DNA of 59,467 nucleotides from Bacteroidota bacterium (lineage in GTDB: Bacteria > Bacteroidota > Bacteroidia > Bacteroidales > Dysgonomonadaceae): the NCBI GenBank assembly GCA_023388315.1, contig JAEWGM010000035.1:1-59467 (forward strand), given 5' to 3'. The position numbers were made by a program, and so were the translations under genes. Shown piece by piece: positions 16,064 to 25,020 of this stretch (positions are counted from its first letter, which is position 1; each line of letters opens with the position of its first letter). The notes under the pieces were generated by a model. It was given only the letters and a program-made list of their open reading frames with translations, had not been told where the DNA came from and did no database searches.

Positions 16064-17695
16064 ATGAAGTCTCTCTCTTTTCTCAGCGTATTATTTTTCT
16101 TTTCTTCCCTGTTCGCTTTCGGAGTGGACACCGTTCAGGTAAAGCAGAACAAAGTGCCCGTGCTTATCGACAGAATTGATAATGTGATTTATTACATTCG
16201 CATTGATGCCGAAAATTCAAAAGAATTGAATGAAGTGAGGCTCCGAATTGGCGACAATGTGAATATGAGCGAAATAGAATCGATAAAATTATATTACGGC
16301 GGTACGGAAGCTTCGCAGCGCGCCGGGCAAACTTTTTACGCGCCGGTTCAATATGTTTCCAGCCATGCGGTGGGAAAAACCAGAGAGGCAAATCCATCTT
16401 ATTCCGTGAAAGTGGTTGAACAACGCTCGCCCGGCAAAGAGGTTGTTCTTTCGCCCAATTATAAACTGTTCCCCGGGATAAATTATTTTTGGATCAGCTT
16501 GCAAATGAAGCCCGGCACATCGCTGGTGTCCAAGGCAGACATTGCCGTTACATCGGCAAAACTCGATATGAAAACCGCCCCTATCCATTTAGCTACCGAC
16601 CCCGCTCCATTTAGAATGGGAGTTGGCGTGCGCCACGCGGGTGACGACGGTTCCGCCGCTTATCGCATCCCCGGCTTGGTGACCAGCAACGCGGGAACGT
16701 TATTGGGCGTCTACGATGTCCGTTACAACAGTAGTGTGGATCTTCAAGAGTATGTGGATGTGGGATTGAGTCGAAGCACCGATAAAGGAAAAACATGGGA
16801 AAAAATGACACTCCCGATAAGTTTTGGCGAGTACGGCGGATTGCCCAAAGCCCAAAATGGAGTGGGAGACCCGGCCATTTTAGTGGACAAAAAAACGGGA
16901 GCCATTTGGATTGCCGCCCTTTGGACGCACGGAATGGGAAACGGCCGCGCTTGGACAAACTCGCAAGACGGCAACGAAATAGGGCGCAGCGGCCAACTGG
17001 TTTTGGTGAAAAGCACCGATGATGGAAAAATATGGTCGGAGCCCATCAATATTACCAATCAAGTGAAAGACCCATCGTGGCATTTATTGCTGCAAGGCCC
17101 CGGAATGGGAATTACAATGCTCGATGGCACGCTGGTTTTCCCCATTCAATACATCGATTCAACGCGTGTTCCCAACGCAGGTATTATGTACAGCAAAGAC
17201 CGCGGTGAAACGTGGCACATTCATAACCACGCAAGGACAAACACCACCGAAGCGCAAGTGGCGGAAGTGGAGCCGGGCGTTTTAATGCTCAATATGCGCG
17301 ATAACCGTGGAGGCAGCCGCGCGGTTTCTATTACAAAAGACTTGGGAAAAACGTGGACGGAGCATCCCTCCAACCGCAGCGTGTTGCCTGAACCGGTTTG
17401 TATGGCCAGCCTTATAAAAGTGGAAGCGAAAGACAACGTGTTGGGAAGAAATATTCTGCTGTTTTCAAACCCAAACACTACGGAAGGCAGGCACCATATC
17501 ACCATTAAAGCCAGTTTAGACGGTGGCTTGTCGTTCCCCGAAGAGTTTCACGTAATGCTGGACGAGCAACCTGGTTGGGGATATTCTTGCCTCACCATGA
17601 TTGACCGCGAAACCGTGGGAATATTGTATGAAAGCAGCGTGGCGCATATGACTTTTCAGGCGGTGAAGTTAACGGATATCATTAAAAAACAATGA
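16064..17695 (+). CDS. Exo-alpha-sialidase (neuraminidase)
   Basis: Secreted or periplasmic glycosidase releasing terminal sialic acid. A signal peptide (about 1-20) is followed by a BNR-associated N-terminal domain (about 25-175), then the six-bladed sialidase propeller. Visible family marks: YRIPGL (the arginine of the FRIP/YRIP motif), and Asp-boxes STDKGKTW, STDDGKIW, SKDRGETW and TKDLGKTW plus a degenerate SLDGGLSF. Length of 543 residues is usual for Bacteroidales NanH-type enzymes. The DCC-family gene begins inside its stop codon. No sialic-acid catabolic genes are in the window, so it may feed another locus or other bacteria. A TATCTTTG box is at 16020-16027. Confidence 0.95.
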   Translation: MKSLSFLSVLFFFSSLFAFGVDTVQVKQNKVPVLIDRIDNVIYYIRIDAENSKELNEVRLRIGDNVNMSEIESIKLYYGGTEASQRAGQTFYAPVQYVSSHAVGKTREANPSYSVKVVEQRSPGKEVVLSPNYKLFPGINYFWISLQMKPGTSLVSKADIAVTSAKLDMKTAPIHLATDPAPFRMGVGVRHAGDDGSAAYRIPGLVTSNAGTLLGVYDVRYNSSVDLQEYVDVGLSRSTDKGKTWEKMTLPISFGEYGGLPKAQNGVGDPAILVDKKTGAIWIAALWTHGMGNGRAWTNSQDGNEIGRSGQLVLVKSTDDGKIWSEPINITNQVKDPSWHLLLQGPGMGITMLDGTLVFPIQYIDSTRVPNAGIMYSKDRGETWHIHNHARTNTTEAQVAEVEPGVLMLNMRDNRGGSRAVSITKDLGKTWTEHPSNRSVLPEPVCMASLIKVEAKDNVLGRNILLFSNPNTTEGRHHITIKASLDGGLSFPEEFHVMLDEQPGWGYSCLTMIDRETVGILYESSVAHMTFQAVKLTDIIKKQ

Positions 17696-18114
17696 ATCCC
17701 ATTGTTTTTTACGACGGAGAATGCAACTTTTGCCATTATTGGGTTCAATGGACGGTGGATCGCGACCCAACACAAATTTTTCGGTTTGCTCCGCTCCAAT
17801 CGGAGTTCGCGAAGGAGTTGTTTTCACATTTCAACCAAAAGCGGACGCTCGACACCATATATATTTATACCGAAGAGGGTGAATTTCTCACACGCTCCAA
17901 AGCGGTTTCCTATATTTTTAACCGATTGAACGTCCGCACATTCTTTTCGTCCGCGTTGAAACTATTTCCGCGTTTCGTTGCCGATATCGGTTACAATATC
18001 ACGGCATCTTTCCGAAAACGATTCAAAAATAGTTGCCGAATGTTTTCTGCGGAAGAGAAAAAACTGTTTCTGGGCGAGCGAAATTTTTCTGAATGGTTGC
18101 AAGAAAATAGATAA
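17692..18114 (+). CDS. DCC family (DUF393) thiol-disulfide oxidoreductase-like protein
   Basis: A 140-residue protein with the DCC signature at the N-terminus (VFYDGECNFC, residues about 4-13), giving a CxxC-like pair in a thioredoxin-like fold. The family is named as putative thiol-disulfide oxidoreductase, but its substrate is not established. The ATG overlaps the sialidase stop codon by 4 bp (ATGA), implying translational coupling, which is an unexpected pairing. No signal peptide is present, so it should be cytoplasmic or membrane-associated. Confidence 0.88.
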   Translation: MNPIVFYDGECNFCHYWVQWTVDRDPTQIFRFAPLQSEFAKELFSHFNQKRTLDTIYIYTEEGEFLTRSKAVSYIFNRLNVRTFFSSALKLFPRFVADIGYNITASFRKRFKNSCRMFSAEEKKLFLGERNFSEWLQENR

Positions 18115-18181
18115 AAACCCATTTTTTCTTCACCAAACAGATAAAAAGTAGTAATTTTGGAACTTTAAAATTGACTTTATC

Positions 18182-18718
18182 GTGAAAAAAGTTGTTTCCA
18201 TAAAAGACAAAGAATTTGAGTTGTTTATTGAAGAACAGCAAATTAAAGAAAACATTCAGCGCATCGCGCGGGAAATTAACACCGATTTGGCGGACAAAAA
18301 ACCCATTTTTCTCGCCGTACTCAATGGTGCGTTTATGTTTGCGGCGGAACTGATGAAAGAAGTGGAAATCCCCAGCGAAATAACGTTTGTTCGCCTTGCA
18401 TCCTACCAAGGGACTGCTTCCACCAATATCGTGCAGCAAATTTTGGGAATCAACGAAGACATTACCGGCCGGCACGTGGTTATTGTGGAAGACATTGTTG
18501 ATAGCGGAAACACCATGGTTGCACTGGTAGCGCAATTGAAAGAAATGCACCCCGCCGATATAAAAATTGCCACACTTCTTTTCAAACCCGATGCCTTTAA
18601 ACAAAACCTTCACTTAGATTACGTGGCGCTCGAAATTCCTTCCGATTTTATTGTCGGATACGGTTTGGATTACGATGGTTATGGGCGTAACCTCAGGGAT
18701 ATTTATATATTGAAATAA
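18182..18718 (+). CDS. hpt: Hypoxanthine phosphoribosyltransferase
   Basis: Purine salvage enzyme that converts hypoxanthine (and usually guanine) with PRPP to IMP/GMP. The PRPP-binding loop is VVIVEDIVDSGNTM (about 99-112), and the metal/flap region is FVRLASYQGT. Length of 178 residues is normal. The frame begins with a GTG start codon at 18182 (MKKVVSIKDKEF); no ATG exists nearby in frame before the homology begins. TAATTTTG at 18152-18159 may be its -7 box, which would leave a very short leader. Confidence 0.95.
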   Translation: MKKVVSIKDKEFELFIEEQQIKENIQRIAREINTDLADKKPIFLAVLNGAFMFAAELMKEVEIPSEITFVRLASYQGTASTNIVQQILGINEDITGRHVVIVEDIVDSGNTMVALVAQLKEMHPADIKIATLLFKPDAFKQNLHLDYVALEIPSDFIVGYGLDYDGYGRNLRDIYILK

Positions 18719-18915
18719 CGGCTGTGTTTTCGTCCTGTCTGTAACTATTAAATCACACAAAATTCCGTGTTTAAAAAGGAGAATAACTATTAAATTTTCT
18801 TACTTTTAGCCGTTAGATTCACACATTTATTCCAATTTAATATTCAGCCGATAATTTGTTGAGAAAATTGATGTTTTTTAATCAATAAAACCATCGATTT
18901 GTTCTTTCGTGTTGC

Positions 18916-18923
18916 TATATTTG
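18916..18923 (+). promoter_or_regulatory. -7 box upstream of first tonB
   Basis: TATATTTG matches TAnnTTTG and lies 40 bp before the start codon. The only TTTG upstream (18898-18901) is closer than the usual 19-21 bp, so the assignment is tentative. Confidence 0.4.
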
Positions 18924-18962
18924 AAAAAGTTAATAGGAGTATTAACATTAAGTAGTAACATT

Positions 18963-19655
18963 ATGAAACGACAGGCATCAAGAAAAGAAAAATTAGAATC
19001 GAGCTCTTCCCTGTTTTTTGGGATGGGGTTGATTATCGCGCTTTCTTTTTTATTGGCGGCTTTTGAATGGAGCTCACCCCGAAAATCGCTTGATATGTTC
19101 TCGGCGCACTCTGAAATGCCGGAAGTTATCGAGTTGGATCTAACGGTAAAGGTTCCCGAACCACCCAAGCCAAAAATGGAAGAACCCGCGATGTTGTCGC
19201 TGGAAGAAATTGTGGCAACCGACGAAAAAGTGAACACGCCCGACATTGTGTCGCCCGAAGATTGGGCCGAAAAGCCGGTTTTTGTTATGCCCACCTTGCC
19301 CGAGCCACCAGGCGGCAGAGGAACGGATGAAGATGAAACCGTGTTCGATTTTGCGGAAATAGCGCCTTCGTTTGAAGGGGGCACATCGGCACTGATGCAG
19401 TTTTTGGCCAGCGCTGTTCGTTATCCGCAAGTAGATATTGAGCAAGGCGTGGAAGGACGGGTAATTTGTACGTTCGTTGTGGAAAAAGACGGCAGCATCA
19501 CCGATATTCAGGTGGTTCGCGGTGTGTCGCCCGGTATCGACAAAGAGGCTAAGCGCGTAATCGCTTCCATGCCTCATTGGAAGCCCGGTTTTCAAAACGG
19601 CAATCCTGTGAGAGTGAAGTTTACGTTGCCTATTGTGTTTAGGCTAAGTAAATAG
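18963..19655 (+). CDS. TonB family energy transducer (1)
   Basis: Links the ExbB/ExbD proton motor to outer-membrane TonB-dependent receptors. One N-terminal membrane helix (about 18-38), an acidic periplasmic linker with some prolines (PEPPKPKMEEP), and a C-terminal TonB domain (about 140-230: PSFEGG, YPQVDIEQGVEGRV, VEKDGSITDIQVVRG, MPHWKPG). The ATG at 18963 is chosen because it immediately precedes the positively charged cap of the helix; the frame is open 18 codons further. It is followed by a paralogue at 19821 and lacks that paralogue's polyproline run. Confidence 0.93.
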   Translation: MKRQASRKEKLESSSSLFFGMGLIIALSFLLAAFEWSSPRKSLDMFSAHSEMPEVIELDLTVKVPEPPKPKMEEPAMLSLEEIVATDEKVNTPDIVSPEDWAEKPVFVMPTLPEPPGGRGTDEDETVFDFAEIAPSFEGGTSALMQFLASAVRYPQVDIEQGVEGRVICTFVVEKDGSITDIQVVRGVSPGIDKEAKRVIASMPHWKPGFQNGNPVRVKFTLPIVFRLSK

Positions 19656-19759
19656 CGGTAACTCGTAATGTGTGAGAGAAACAATGCTTTTTTTGAGGCA
19701 TTGAAAAATAGTTTTCTGCATTTTTCCAAGAAAAAGTGCACGAATATAAAAAAAATACC

Positions 19760-19767
19760 TATTTTTG
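19760..19767 (+). promoter_or_regulatory. -7 box upstream of second tonB
   Basis: TATTTTTG matches TAnnTTTG, 54 bp before the start codon. A -33 TTTG is not obvious. Its presence suggests that the second tonB can be transcribed separately. Confidence 0.4.
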
Positions 19768-19820
19768 CATTTAAAGTAGGTTTGTATATCTAGTAAAAAA
19801 ACAAAATAAAAAAAGCAACC

Positions 19821-20522
19821 ATGGACAAAGATCAAGTAAAAAAAACGCAAAAAGCGAACCTTGAGCAGCACAAAGGTACTTTTATCCTGATGGGGATAAT
19901 GCTGGCTGTATCTGTTCTTTTTTTCGCTTTCGAATGGTCGACCGAAACTCAAAAGCTTGACGAAAGTATCGTAGTACAAGACGTTTTGGCCGAAGAAGAA
20001 ATTGAGATCACCCGTCGTGATCCGGCACCACCTCCGCCACCCCCACCCCCCGCGCCCGAAACGCCGGAGATGATTGAGGTTGTGGAAGAAAAGGTGGAAA
20101 CCAAAATTGAAATTCGCACAGAAGACGATCAATCGCAACGACAAGTAGAAGCGTACATTCCGCCTCCCCCACCAAAACCGGTTCAAAAAGAAGAAGCAAC
20201 CGATGAGATTTTCGTGGTGGTGGAAAACCAACCCGAATTCCCCGGTGGCAACGCGGCTATGATGAAATTCCTGAGCGATAACATTAAATATCCGGTTATC
20301 GCGCAAGAAAACGGCCTGCAAGGACGCGTAATTACCAACTTTGTTGTTGAGCGCGATGGTAGCATCACTGACGTGCAAGTAGTGCGTGGAGTTGACCCCT
20401 CGCTGGATAGGGAAGCTATCCGCGTGATTCAGTCAATGCCTCGCTGGAAACCGGGACAACAACGCGGACAACCCGTGCGCGTGCGTTTCACGCTTCCCGT
20501 AGTTTTCCGCTTACAGCAATAA
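19821..20522 (+). CDS. TonB family energy transducer (2), proline-rich
   Basis: Paralogue of the preceding gene. One membrane helix (about 22-42), a periplasmic spacer with eight consecutive prolines near residues 72-79 and a second PPPPP run near 117, then the TonB C-terminal domain (about 140-233: PEFPGGNAAMMKFL, GLQGRVITNFVVERDG, MPRWKPGQQ). The proline runs suit a stiff, periplasm-spanning rod. A terminator follows directly. The two TonBs share clear C-terminal similarity (ITDxQVVRGV, VRVxFTLPxVFRL), consistent with tandem duplication. Confidence 0.95.
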   Translation: MDKDQVKKTQKANLEQHKGTFILMGIMLAVSVLFFAFEWSTETQKLDESIVVQDVLAEEEIEITRRDPAPPPPPPPPAPETPEMIEVVEEKVETKIEIRTEDDQSQRQVEAYIPPPPPKPVQKEEATDEIFVVVENQPEFPGGNAAMMKFLSDNIKYPVIAQENGLQGRVITNFVVERDGSITDVQVVRGVDPSLDREAIRVIQSMPRWKPGQQRGQPVRVRFTLPVVFRLQQ

Positions 20523-20544
20523 CAAGAACAATAAAACTTACGAG

Positions 20545-20577
20545 AAAGCTGCTTTTGCAAAAAGGCAGCTTTTTTTT
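20545..20577 (+). terminator. Terminator after the second tonB
   Basis: AAAGCTGC (20545-20552) pairs with GCAGCTTT (20565-20572) with an inner TTTT/AAAA pairing, followed by T to 20577. The next gene starts three bases later. Confidence 0.85.
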
Positions 20578-20580
20578 CCA

Positions 20581-21564
20581 ATGGCTATGACACAACATCT
20601 ATCTGTTTTTGAAAACAAAATACAACAAGCAATAAACGAGCTTGGGCTAAACAAAGAGCCCACGTCGCTTTTTGAACCCATTAATTATATTATGTCGTTA
20701 GGCGGAAAAAGGTTGCGCCCCATTTTAACACTCATGGCCGCCGACCTGTTTGACGGCGACATAGACAAAGCCGTGCCGCCCGCGCTGGGAATTGAGTTGT
20801 TTCACAATTGCAGTTTAGTACACGATGACTTAATGGACAATGCCACGCTGCGCCGGGGAAAACCCACCGTGCATTTGGTGTGGGACAACAACACGGCCAT
20901 CCTTTCGGGCGATGCCATGATCACCTTCGCGTATGACCACATAACCAAAGTTCCCAACGAAATATTGGCAGACACGTTCCGGTTGTTCTCTTCCACCATT
21001 ATGGAGATTTGGAAAGGACAACAATACGATTTGGATTTTGAAACCCGTTCCGATGTTACCGAAGCCGAATATTTGGAAATGATAAAGCTTAAAACAGCTG
21101 TTTTAATCGGATGTTCGCTTAAAATGGGAGCCATTGTGGCCGGCGCGCCCGCCAAAGATGCCGATTTATTGTATGAATACGGCATAAACATTGGGTTGGC
21201 GTTTCAATTGAAAGACGATTTGCTGGATGTGTACGGAAACCCCGAAACCTTCGGTAAAAACATTGGGGGCGACATCACCAGCAATAAAAAAACTTTTTTG
21301 CTTATCAAAGCCTTAAAAAAATCTAACCCACAACAAAAGACGGAACTCGAAAAGTGGCTTGCAACCGAACAATTTGACGCGTCTGAAAAGATTAACGCTG
21401 TTAAAAAAATATATGATGAATTAAATTTGAAGTCAATTTCTGAAAATCTCATCGAAAAGTATTATCTTGCGTCACTCGATTGCTTAGCAGCCATCGATGT
21501 ACCTGAGGAAAAGAAAAAAGGACTGAGAACCCTGTCGGAAGATTTAATGTACAGGGAAAAATAA
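20581..21564 (+). CDS. All-trans polyprenyl diphosphate synthase
   Basis: Class I prenyltransferase that extends allylic diphosphates with isopentenyl diphosphate, for quinone or carrier-lipid chains. First aspartate-rich motif DDLMD (about 83-87, followed by RRGKPT) and second DDLLD (about 208-212), with GGKRLRP near 45. Its 327 residues fit octaprenyl/hexaprenyl or geranylgeranyl synthases; chain length cannot be read. An alternative start is ATG at 20587. The start codon lies only three bases after a terminator T-run, so its transcription must come from read-through or a promoter inside the tonB gene. Confidence 0.93.
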   Translation: MAMTQHLSVFENKIQQAINELGLNKEPTSLFEPINYIMSLGGKRLRPILTLMAADLFDGDIDKAVPPALGIELFHNCSLVHDDLMDNATLRRGKPTVHLVWDNNTAILSGDAMITFAYDHITKVPNEILADTFRLFSSTIMEIWKGQQYDLDFETRSDVTEAEYLEMIKLKTAVLIGCSLKMGAIVAGAPAKDADLLYEYGINIGLAFQLKDDLLDVYGNPETFGKNIGGDITSNKKTFLLIKALKKSNPQQKTELEKWLATEQFDASEKINAVKKIYDELNLKSISENLIEKYYLASLDCLAAIDVPEEKKKGLRTLSEDLMYREK

Positions 21565-21848
21565 AAAACTGTTTTGTAAAGTACACTTTTGTTGCAATCA
21601 AAATCAGTTAACTGTGAGTTTTTCTTTAGCAAACTCGCAATTTTTAATTCGTTGCAATAAATATAATAAAGAAAATACGCGGCGTTTATTAGTAACGTAA
21701 ATGTTCATTGAAATAAGGTAACACACTACTGACTTCTAAGATTGATTTTTCCATCTTAGTGCACTTTAATACATAGCCACTTTCTACCTTATTTTTCAAT
21801 TCAGATAAACGAAATAGTCGTTGATAATAACCGCCCATATACATTAGA

Positions 21849-22541
21849 ATGCCATATCGTAGATTACCCAATACAGACAATGCGCGCATAAGAGCACTGA
21901 AAGCGGCAATAAACAAAGCGGGAAACACCGATTATCAACAGTTGGCCGTTTCCACCAAAAATATCTCCGCTGCTAAAACCGTGCTGCTCAATTTTGAGCG
22001 CTTGTGCGCCAGATACCAACAAACCTTCGACACGCAGGTAAAAGCAAATAAAACGTTTCAAGAAAAGGTGAAAAATGCCAAAATGTATCTTTCGCATTTT
22101 GTGCAAGTGCTCTATATGTGTGTGTTGAGGTTGGAGATTAAAGAAGAAAATTTGCGTCTCTACGGCCTTGAAGATGCCAATATGTTGGTGCCCGACCTGA
22201 ACTCCAATGAGCAAATACTTTATTGGGGCGAAAAAATCATCGAAGGCGAAAACGAACGTGTTGCCAAAGGCGGCGTCCCCATCTACAATCCTTCCATTGC
22301 AAAAGTAAATGTAATGTACAGCCTGTTTAAAGATGGCTGTCAAACACAAAAAATTCATCAAAAAGCCACATCGCGCATTTTAGGTGAAGTGGCGGCTTAT
22401 CGCGAAACGGTGGATAAAGTTATTTTCGACATTTGGGAAGAAGTAGAAAAATTCAACCAAGAAGCGGGCGAAGACCGGCTCGACAGAAACAGGGCCTATG
22501 GTGTGGTGTATTATTACAGAAAAGGAGAAGTTGTTGAGTGA
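21849..22541 (+). CDS. Conserved hypothetical protein (Bacteroidales)
   Basis: A 230-residue soluble, mostly helical protein beginning MPYRRLPNTDNARIRAL. I recognise it only as a conserved Bacteroidetes protein without assigned function. Motif-like stretches are LVPDLNSNEQILYWGEKII (about 116-134) and the tyrosine-rich YGVVYYYRKGE near the C-terminus. No membrane helix or signal peptide is seen. Its stop codon overlaps the tatD start region by one base, so the pair is co-transcribed. The 284 bp upstream contain no other gene and no recognisable signal. Confidence 0.8.
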   Translation: MPYRRLPNTDNARIRALKAAINKAGNTDYQQLAVSTKNISAAKTVLLNFERLCARYQQTFDTQVKANKTFQEKVKNAKMYLSHFVQVLYMCVLRLEIKEENLRLYGLEDANMLVPDLNSNEQILYWGEKIIEGENERVAKGGVPIYNPSIAKVNVMYSLFKDGCQTQKIHQKATSRILGEVAAYRETVDKVIFDIWEEVEKFNQEAGEDRLDRNRAYGVVYYYRKGEVVE

Positions 22542-23314
22542 TGCTTATTGATACGCACGCGCATTTGTATTCCGAAGAGTTTAAGAACGATGTAGATGAG
22601 GCGGTTTTGCGAGCTAAAGAAGCGGGTTTAACAACTATCTTGCTGCCTAATATCGATGAAAACTCCATCGCTCCCATGCACGAAATTGTGGAGAAATACC
22701 CCGGTTTCTTGCTTCCCATGATGGGGCTTCACCCCACCGGCGTTACGAAAAGCTATCACCAACAATTAGATACTATTTATAAGGAGTTATGCTCCGGAAG
22801 TTATATAGCCATAGGCGAAATTGGCATTGACCTGCATTGGGATACTTCGTTGCAAGCGCAGCAAACCAGCGCGTTTGAGCAACAATTGGAGTGGAGCATA
22901 GAAAAAGATTTGCCGGTAGCCATCCATTTCAGAAAAGCCACAGCCGAAGTAATCCGTTCCATAAAAAGGGTAGGGGAGAAGCGGCTAAGAGGCGTGTTTC
23001 ATAGCTTTGGTGGAAACAAAGAAGAGTTACAGCAAATTTTAGCATTGAACCATTTTATGATTGGCATAAATGGGGTGGTTACGTTTAAAAATTCGGGATT
23101 GGCGGAAACGCTGGTTCATTGCCCCAAAGAAAAGATAATTTTGGAGACAGACGCTCCCTATCTTGCGCCTGTTCCACATCGAGGAAAGAGAAACGAACCC
23201 TCTTACTTAAAAAATGTGTTGCAAAAAGTGGCGGAGATATGGCAAAAAACCGAAGAAGAAACGGCCCGAATAACTGCCGAAAATTCATGCAACTTGTTTC
23301 GCATTTCAAAATAA
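22541..23314 (+). CDS. tatD: TatD family metal-dependent hydrolase (DNase)
   Basis: TIM-barrel metallohydrolase; family members are 3'-5' DNases/RNases acting in DNA repair and quality control. Metal ligands are visible: DTHAHL (about 4-9), GEIGID (about 92-97), AIHFRKA, FHSFGG and TDAPYLAP (about 205-212). Length of 257 residues is typical. The ATG at 22541 shares its A with the preceding TGA stop; a GTG three bases earlier is possible but less likely. Confidence 0.93.
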   Translation: MLIDTHAHLYSEEFKNDVDEAVLRAKEAGLTTILLPNIDENSIAPMHEIVEKYPGFLLPMMGLHPTGVTKSYHQQLDTIYKELCSGSYIAIGEIGIDLHWDTSLQAQQTSAFEQQLEWSIEKDLPVAIHFRKATAEVIRSIKRVGEKRLRGVFHSFGGNKEELQQILALNHFMIGINGVVTFKNSGLAETLVHCPKEKIILETDAPYLAPVPHRGKRNEPSYLKNVLQKVAEIWQKTEEETARITAENSCNLFRISK

Positions 23315-23476
23315 GCTCATATGAATGACGTTTAAATGACAGAAAAACCGCTTTTTTTAAAATAAATCTTCCCAGGAATAGCATATAACGGATAATTTCT
23401 GTAATTTTGCTTGATAAAATGAGTGCAAATGAAATATTTTTCGTAATTTGCACCCGTTTTCAAAAAGTCTCCTTCA

Positions 23477-23564
23477 GGAGAGGTGCTCGAGTGGTTGAAG
23501 AGGCACGCCTGGAAAGCGTGTATACGCCAAAAGTGTATCGCGGGTTCGAATCCCGCTCTCTCCG
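23477..23564 (+). tRNA. tRNA-Ser (anticodon GGA)
   Basis: An 88-nt class II tRNA. Acceptor GGAGAGG pairs with TCTCTCC before discriminator G at 23564. The anticodon stem CACGC/GCGTG encloses CTGGAAA with anticodon GGA, reading UCC/UCU. The long variable arm (TATAC...GTGTA) and T-arm GCGGG-TTCGAAT-CCCGC are clear. CCA is not encoded. It lies 116 bp before exbB. Confidence 0.97.
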
Positions 23565-23680
23565 CTGAGACAGCTGAACAAGAAACCAAGTTTATACGTT
23601 TAAAATATAAAATTCGGAAAATTAAAACTAATAATAACAAACAATTAAAGATCATTAATCCTAAAAAAATTGAACACACA

Positions 23681-24490
23681 ATGAAAAAGTTATTTGCAAT
23701 TTTAGCAATCTTCGGAATAATGTCTGTTGGATTGCCATCAGTTCTTTTAGCTCAAGAAGACACTACTGCAGCGCCTGTAGAAGAGGTGGTTGCTCCTACA
23801 GTATCTGAAACTGCTCCCGTGGCCACTGTAGAAGAAACTTCAACCGGTGGATTTCATCAGGCGTTGAAAACGAAGTTTATTGAAGGTGGTGCCAGCTTTA
23901 TGAGCTTAATCGCTATCTGTTTAATTCTTGGTTTAGCGTTCAGTCTTGAGAGAATTATTTATTTAAGCTTGGCCGACATCGATCCCCACGCTTTCCTTAA
24001 TAAAGTAGGCGACGCGCTTGACAGAGGCGATGTGGAGGCAGCAAAAGACATTGCTCGCAACACAAGAGGCCCGGTAGCATCCATCGTTTACCAAGGTTTG
24101 CTAAGACTGGATCAAGGCCCCGACGCTGTAGAGCGCTCAATTGTATCCTACGGTGGCGTACAAAGTGGTTTACTGGAAAGAAACCTTTCTTGGATTACCT
24201 TGTTTATCGCCATTGCTCCCTCCCTCGGATTCTTGGGAACGGTTATTGGTATGGTGCAAGCGTTTGACGATATTCAGCGCGCAGGCGATATGAGCCCCAC
24301 AATTGTTGCAGGTGGTATGAAGGTGGCGTTGATCACAACCGTTGGTGGTCTTATTGTAGCCCTTATCCTTCAAGTTATTTACAACTACATCCTCAGCAAA
24401 ATGGAAACCATTCTCAACAGAATGGAAGATGCTTCCATCACTTTCCTTGATCAAGTAATCAAATACAACGTTAAATACAAAAACTTATAA
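23681..24490 (+). CDS. exbB: MotA/TolQ/ExbB proton channel protein
   Basis: Inner-membrane stator subunit that uses proton flow to energise TonB. The protein starts with a signal-like helix and an acidic, Ala/Pro/Thr-rich periplasmic stretch (about 25-60), then three membrane helices (about 70-90, 180-200, 225-250) with the family core GFLGTVIGMVQAF...GGMKVALITTVGGLIVAL. Length is 269 residues. The ATG at 23681 is taken because the open frame upstream runs through the tRNA-Ser gene. First gene of exbB-(3TM)-exbD-exbD, which fits the two TonB genes 3-5 kb upstream. Confidence 0.94.
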   Translation: MKKLFAILAIFGIMSVGLPSVLLAQEDTTAAPVEEVVAPTVSETAPVATVEETSTGGFHQALKTKFIEGGASFMSLIAICLILGLAFSLERIIYLSLADIDPHAFLNKVGDALDRGDVEAAKDIARNTRGPVASIVYQGLLRLDQGPDAVERSIVSYGGVQSGLLERNLSWITLFIAIAPSLGFLGTVIGMVQAFDDIQRAGDMSPTIVAGGMKVALITTVGGLIVALILQVIYNYILSKMETILNRMEDASITFLDQVIKYNVKYKNL

Positions 24491-24496
24491 AAAATT

Positions 24497-24976
24497 ATGG
24501 CTGTAACTAAAATACACAGAACCTCCAGAATAACCCTTTACATTACAATCGCTATTTCGTTGGTAGTAATGGGCTTGTTCTATTTGGGAGGACAGGTGCC
24601 GGAGGCACAAAAAATAGTTGCCGGTCAATCTCAGCCAACTTTTACAGACATCGTTCTCTATTGGTGTTATGTGATTTTGGCGATAACAATAGTTGTTCTT
24701 ATCCTTTTTGCCATTGTAGGATTCTTCACCTCATTGAAAGATAATCCAAAGAAAGCGCTGGGAGGACTGGTTGCATTGGTCGGAATTGCTGTTCTGCTCA
24801 TTATTACATATGTAATAGGCGATGGTACGTTGTTGAACATTCCGGGCTACTCCGGAACCGACAACAATCCGGGAACACTTAGAATGACGGATATGTGGAT
24901 ATATAGTGTGTACGTTATGTTGGCACTCACTATTTTAGCCATTATCCTTTCGCCGATATTCAAAAGAAGAAAATAA
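24497..24976 (+). CDS. Three-helix membrane protein of the Exb operon
   Basis: Unnamed 159-residue inner-membrane protein with strongly hydrophobic segments near residues 12-30, 50-75, 87-106 and 135-152, and a basic C-terminus (KRRK). It lacks ExbB/ExbD motifs. It starts 6 bp after exbB and is followed by exbD, so it is co-transcribed and is probably an accessory subunit of the motor. A gene in this place recurs in Bacteroidales, but I know no assigned role. Confidence 0.82.
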   Translation: MAVTKIHRTSRITLYITIAISLVVMGLFYLGGQVPEAQKIVAGQSQPTFTDIVLYWCYVILAITIVVLILFAIVGFFTSLKDNPKKALGGLVALVGIAVLLIITYVIGDGTLLNIPGYSGTDNNPGTLRMTDMWIYSVYVMLALTILAIILSPIFKRRK

Positions 24977-25020
24977 ATCGTTCTTTTTACTAAAAGGACA
25001 AATAAAAGAAAGGTAATTTT

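Noticed and set aside
21689..21928. 79-codon minus-strand frame upstream of the conserved hypothetical
   Set aside because: It overlaps the start of the 21849-22541 gene in antisense, and half of it lies in AT-rich spacer without signals.
23483..23680. N-terminal extension of exbB
   Set aside because: The frame is open but runs through the tRNA-Ser gene; the ATG at 23681 with a signal-like helix is the real start.
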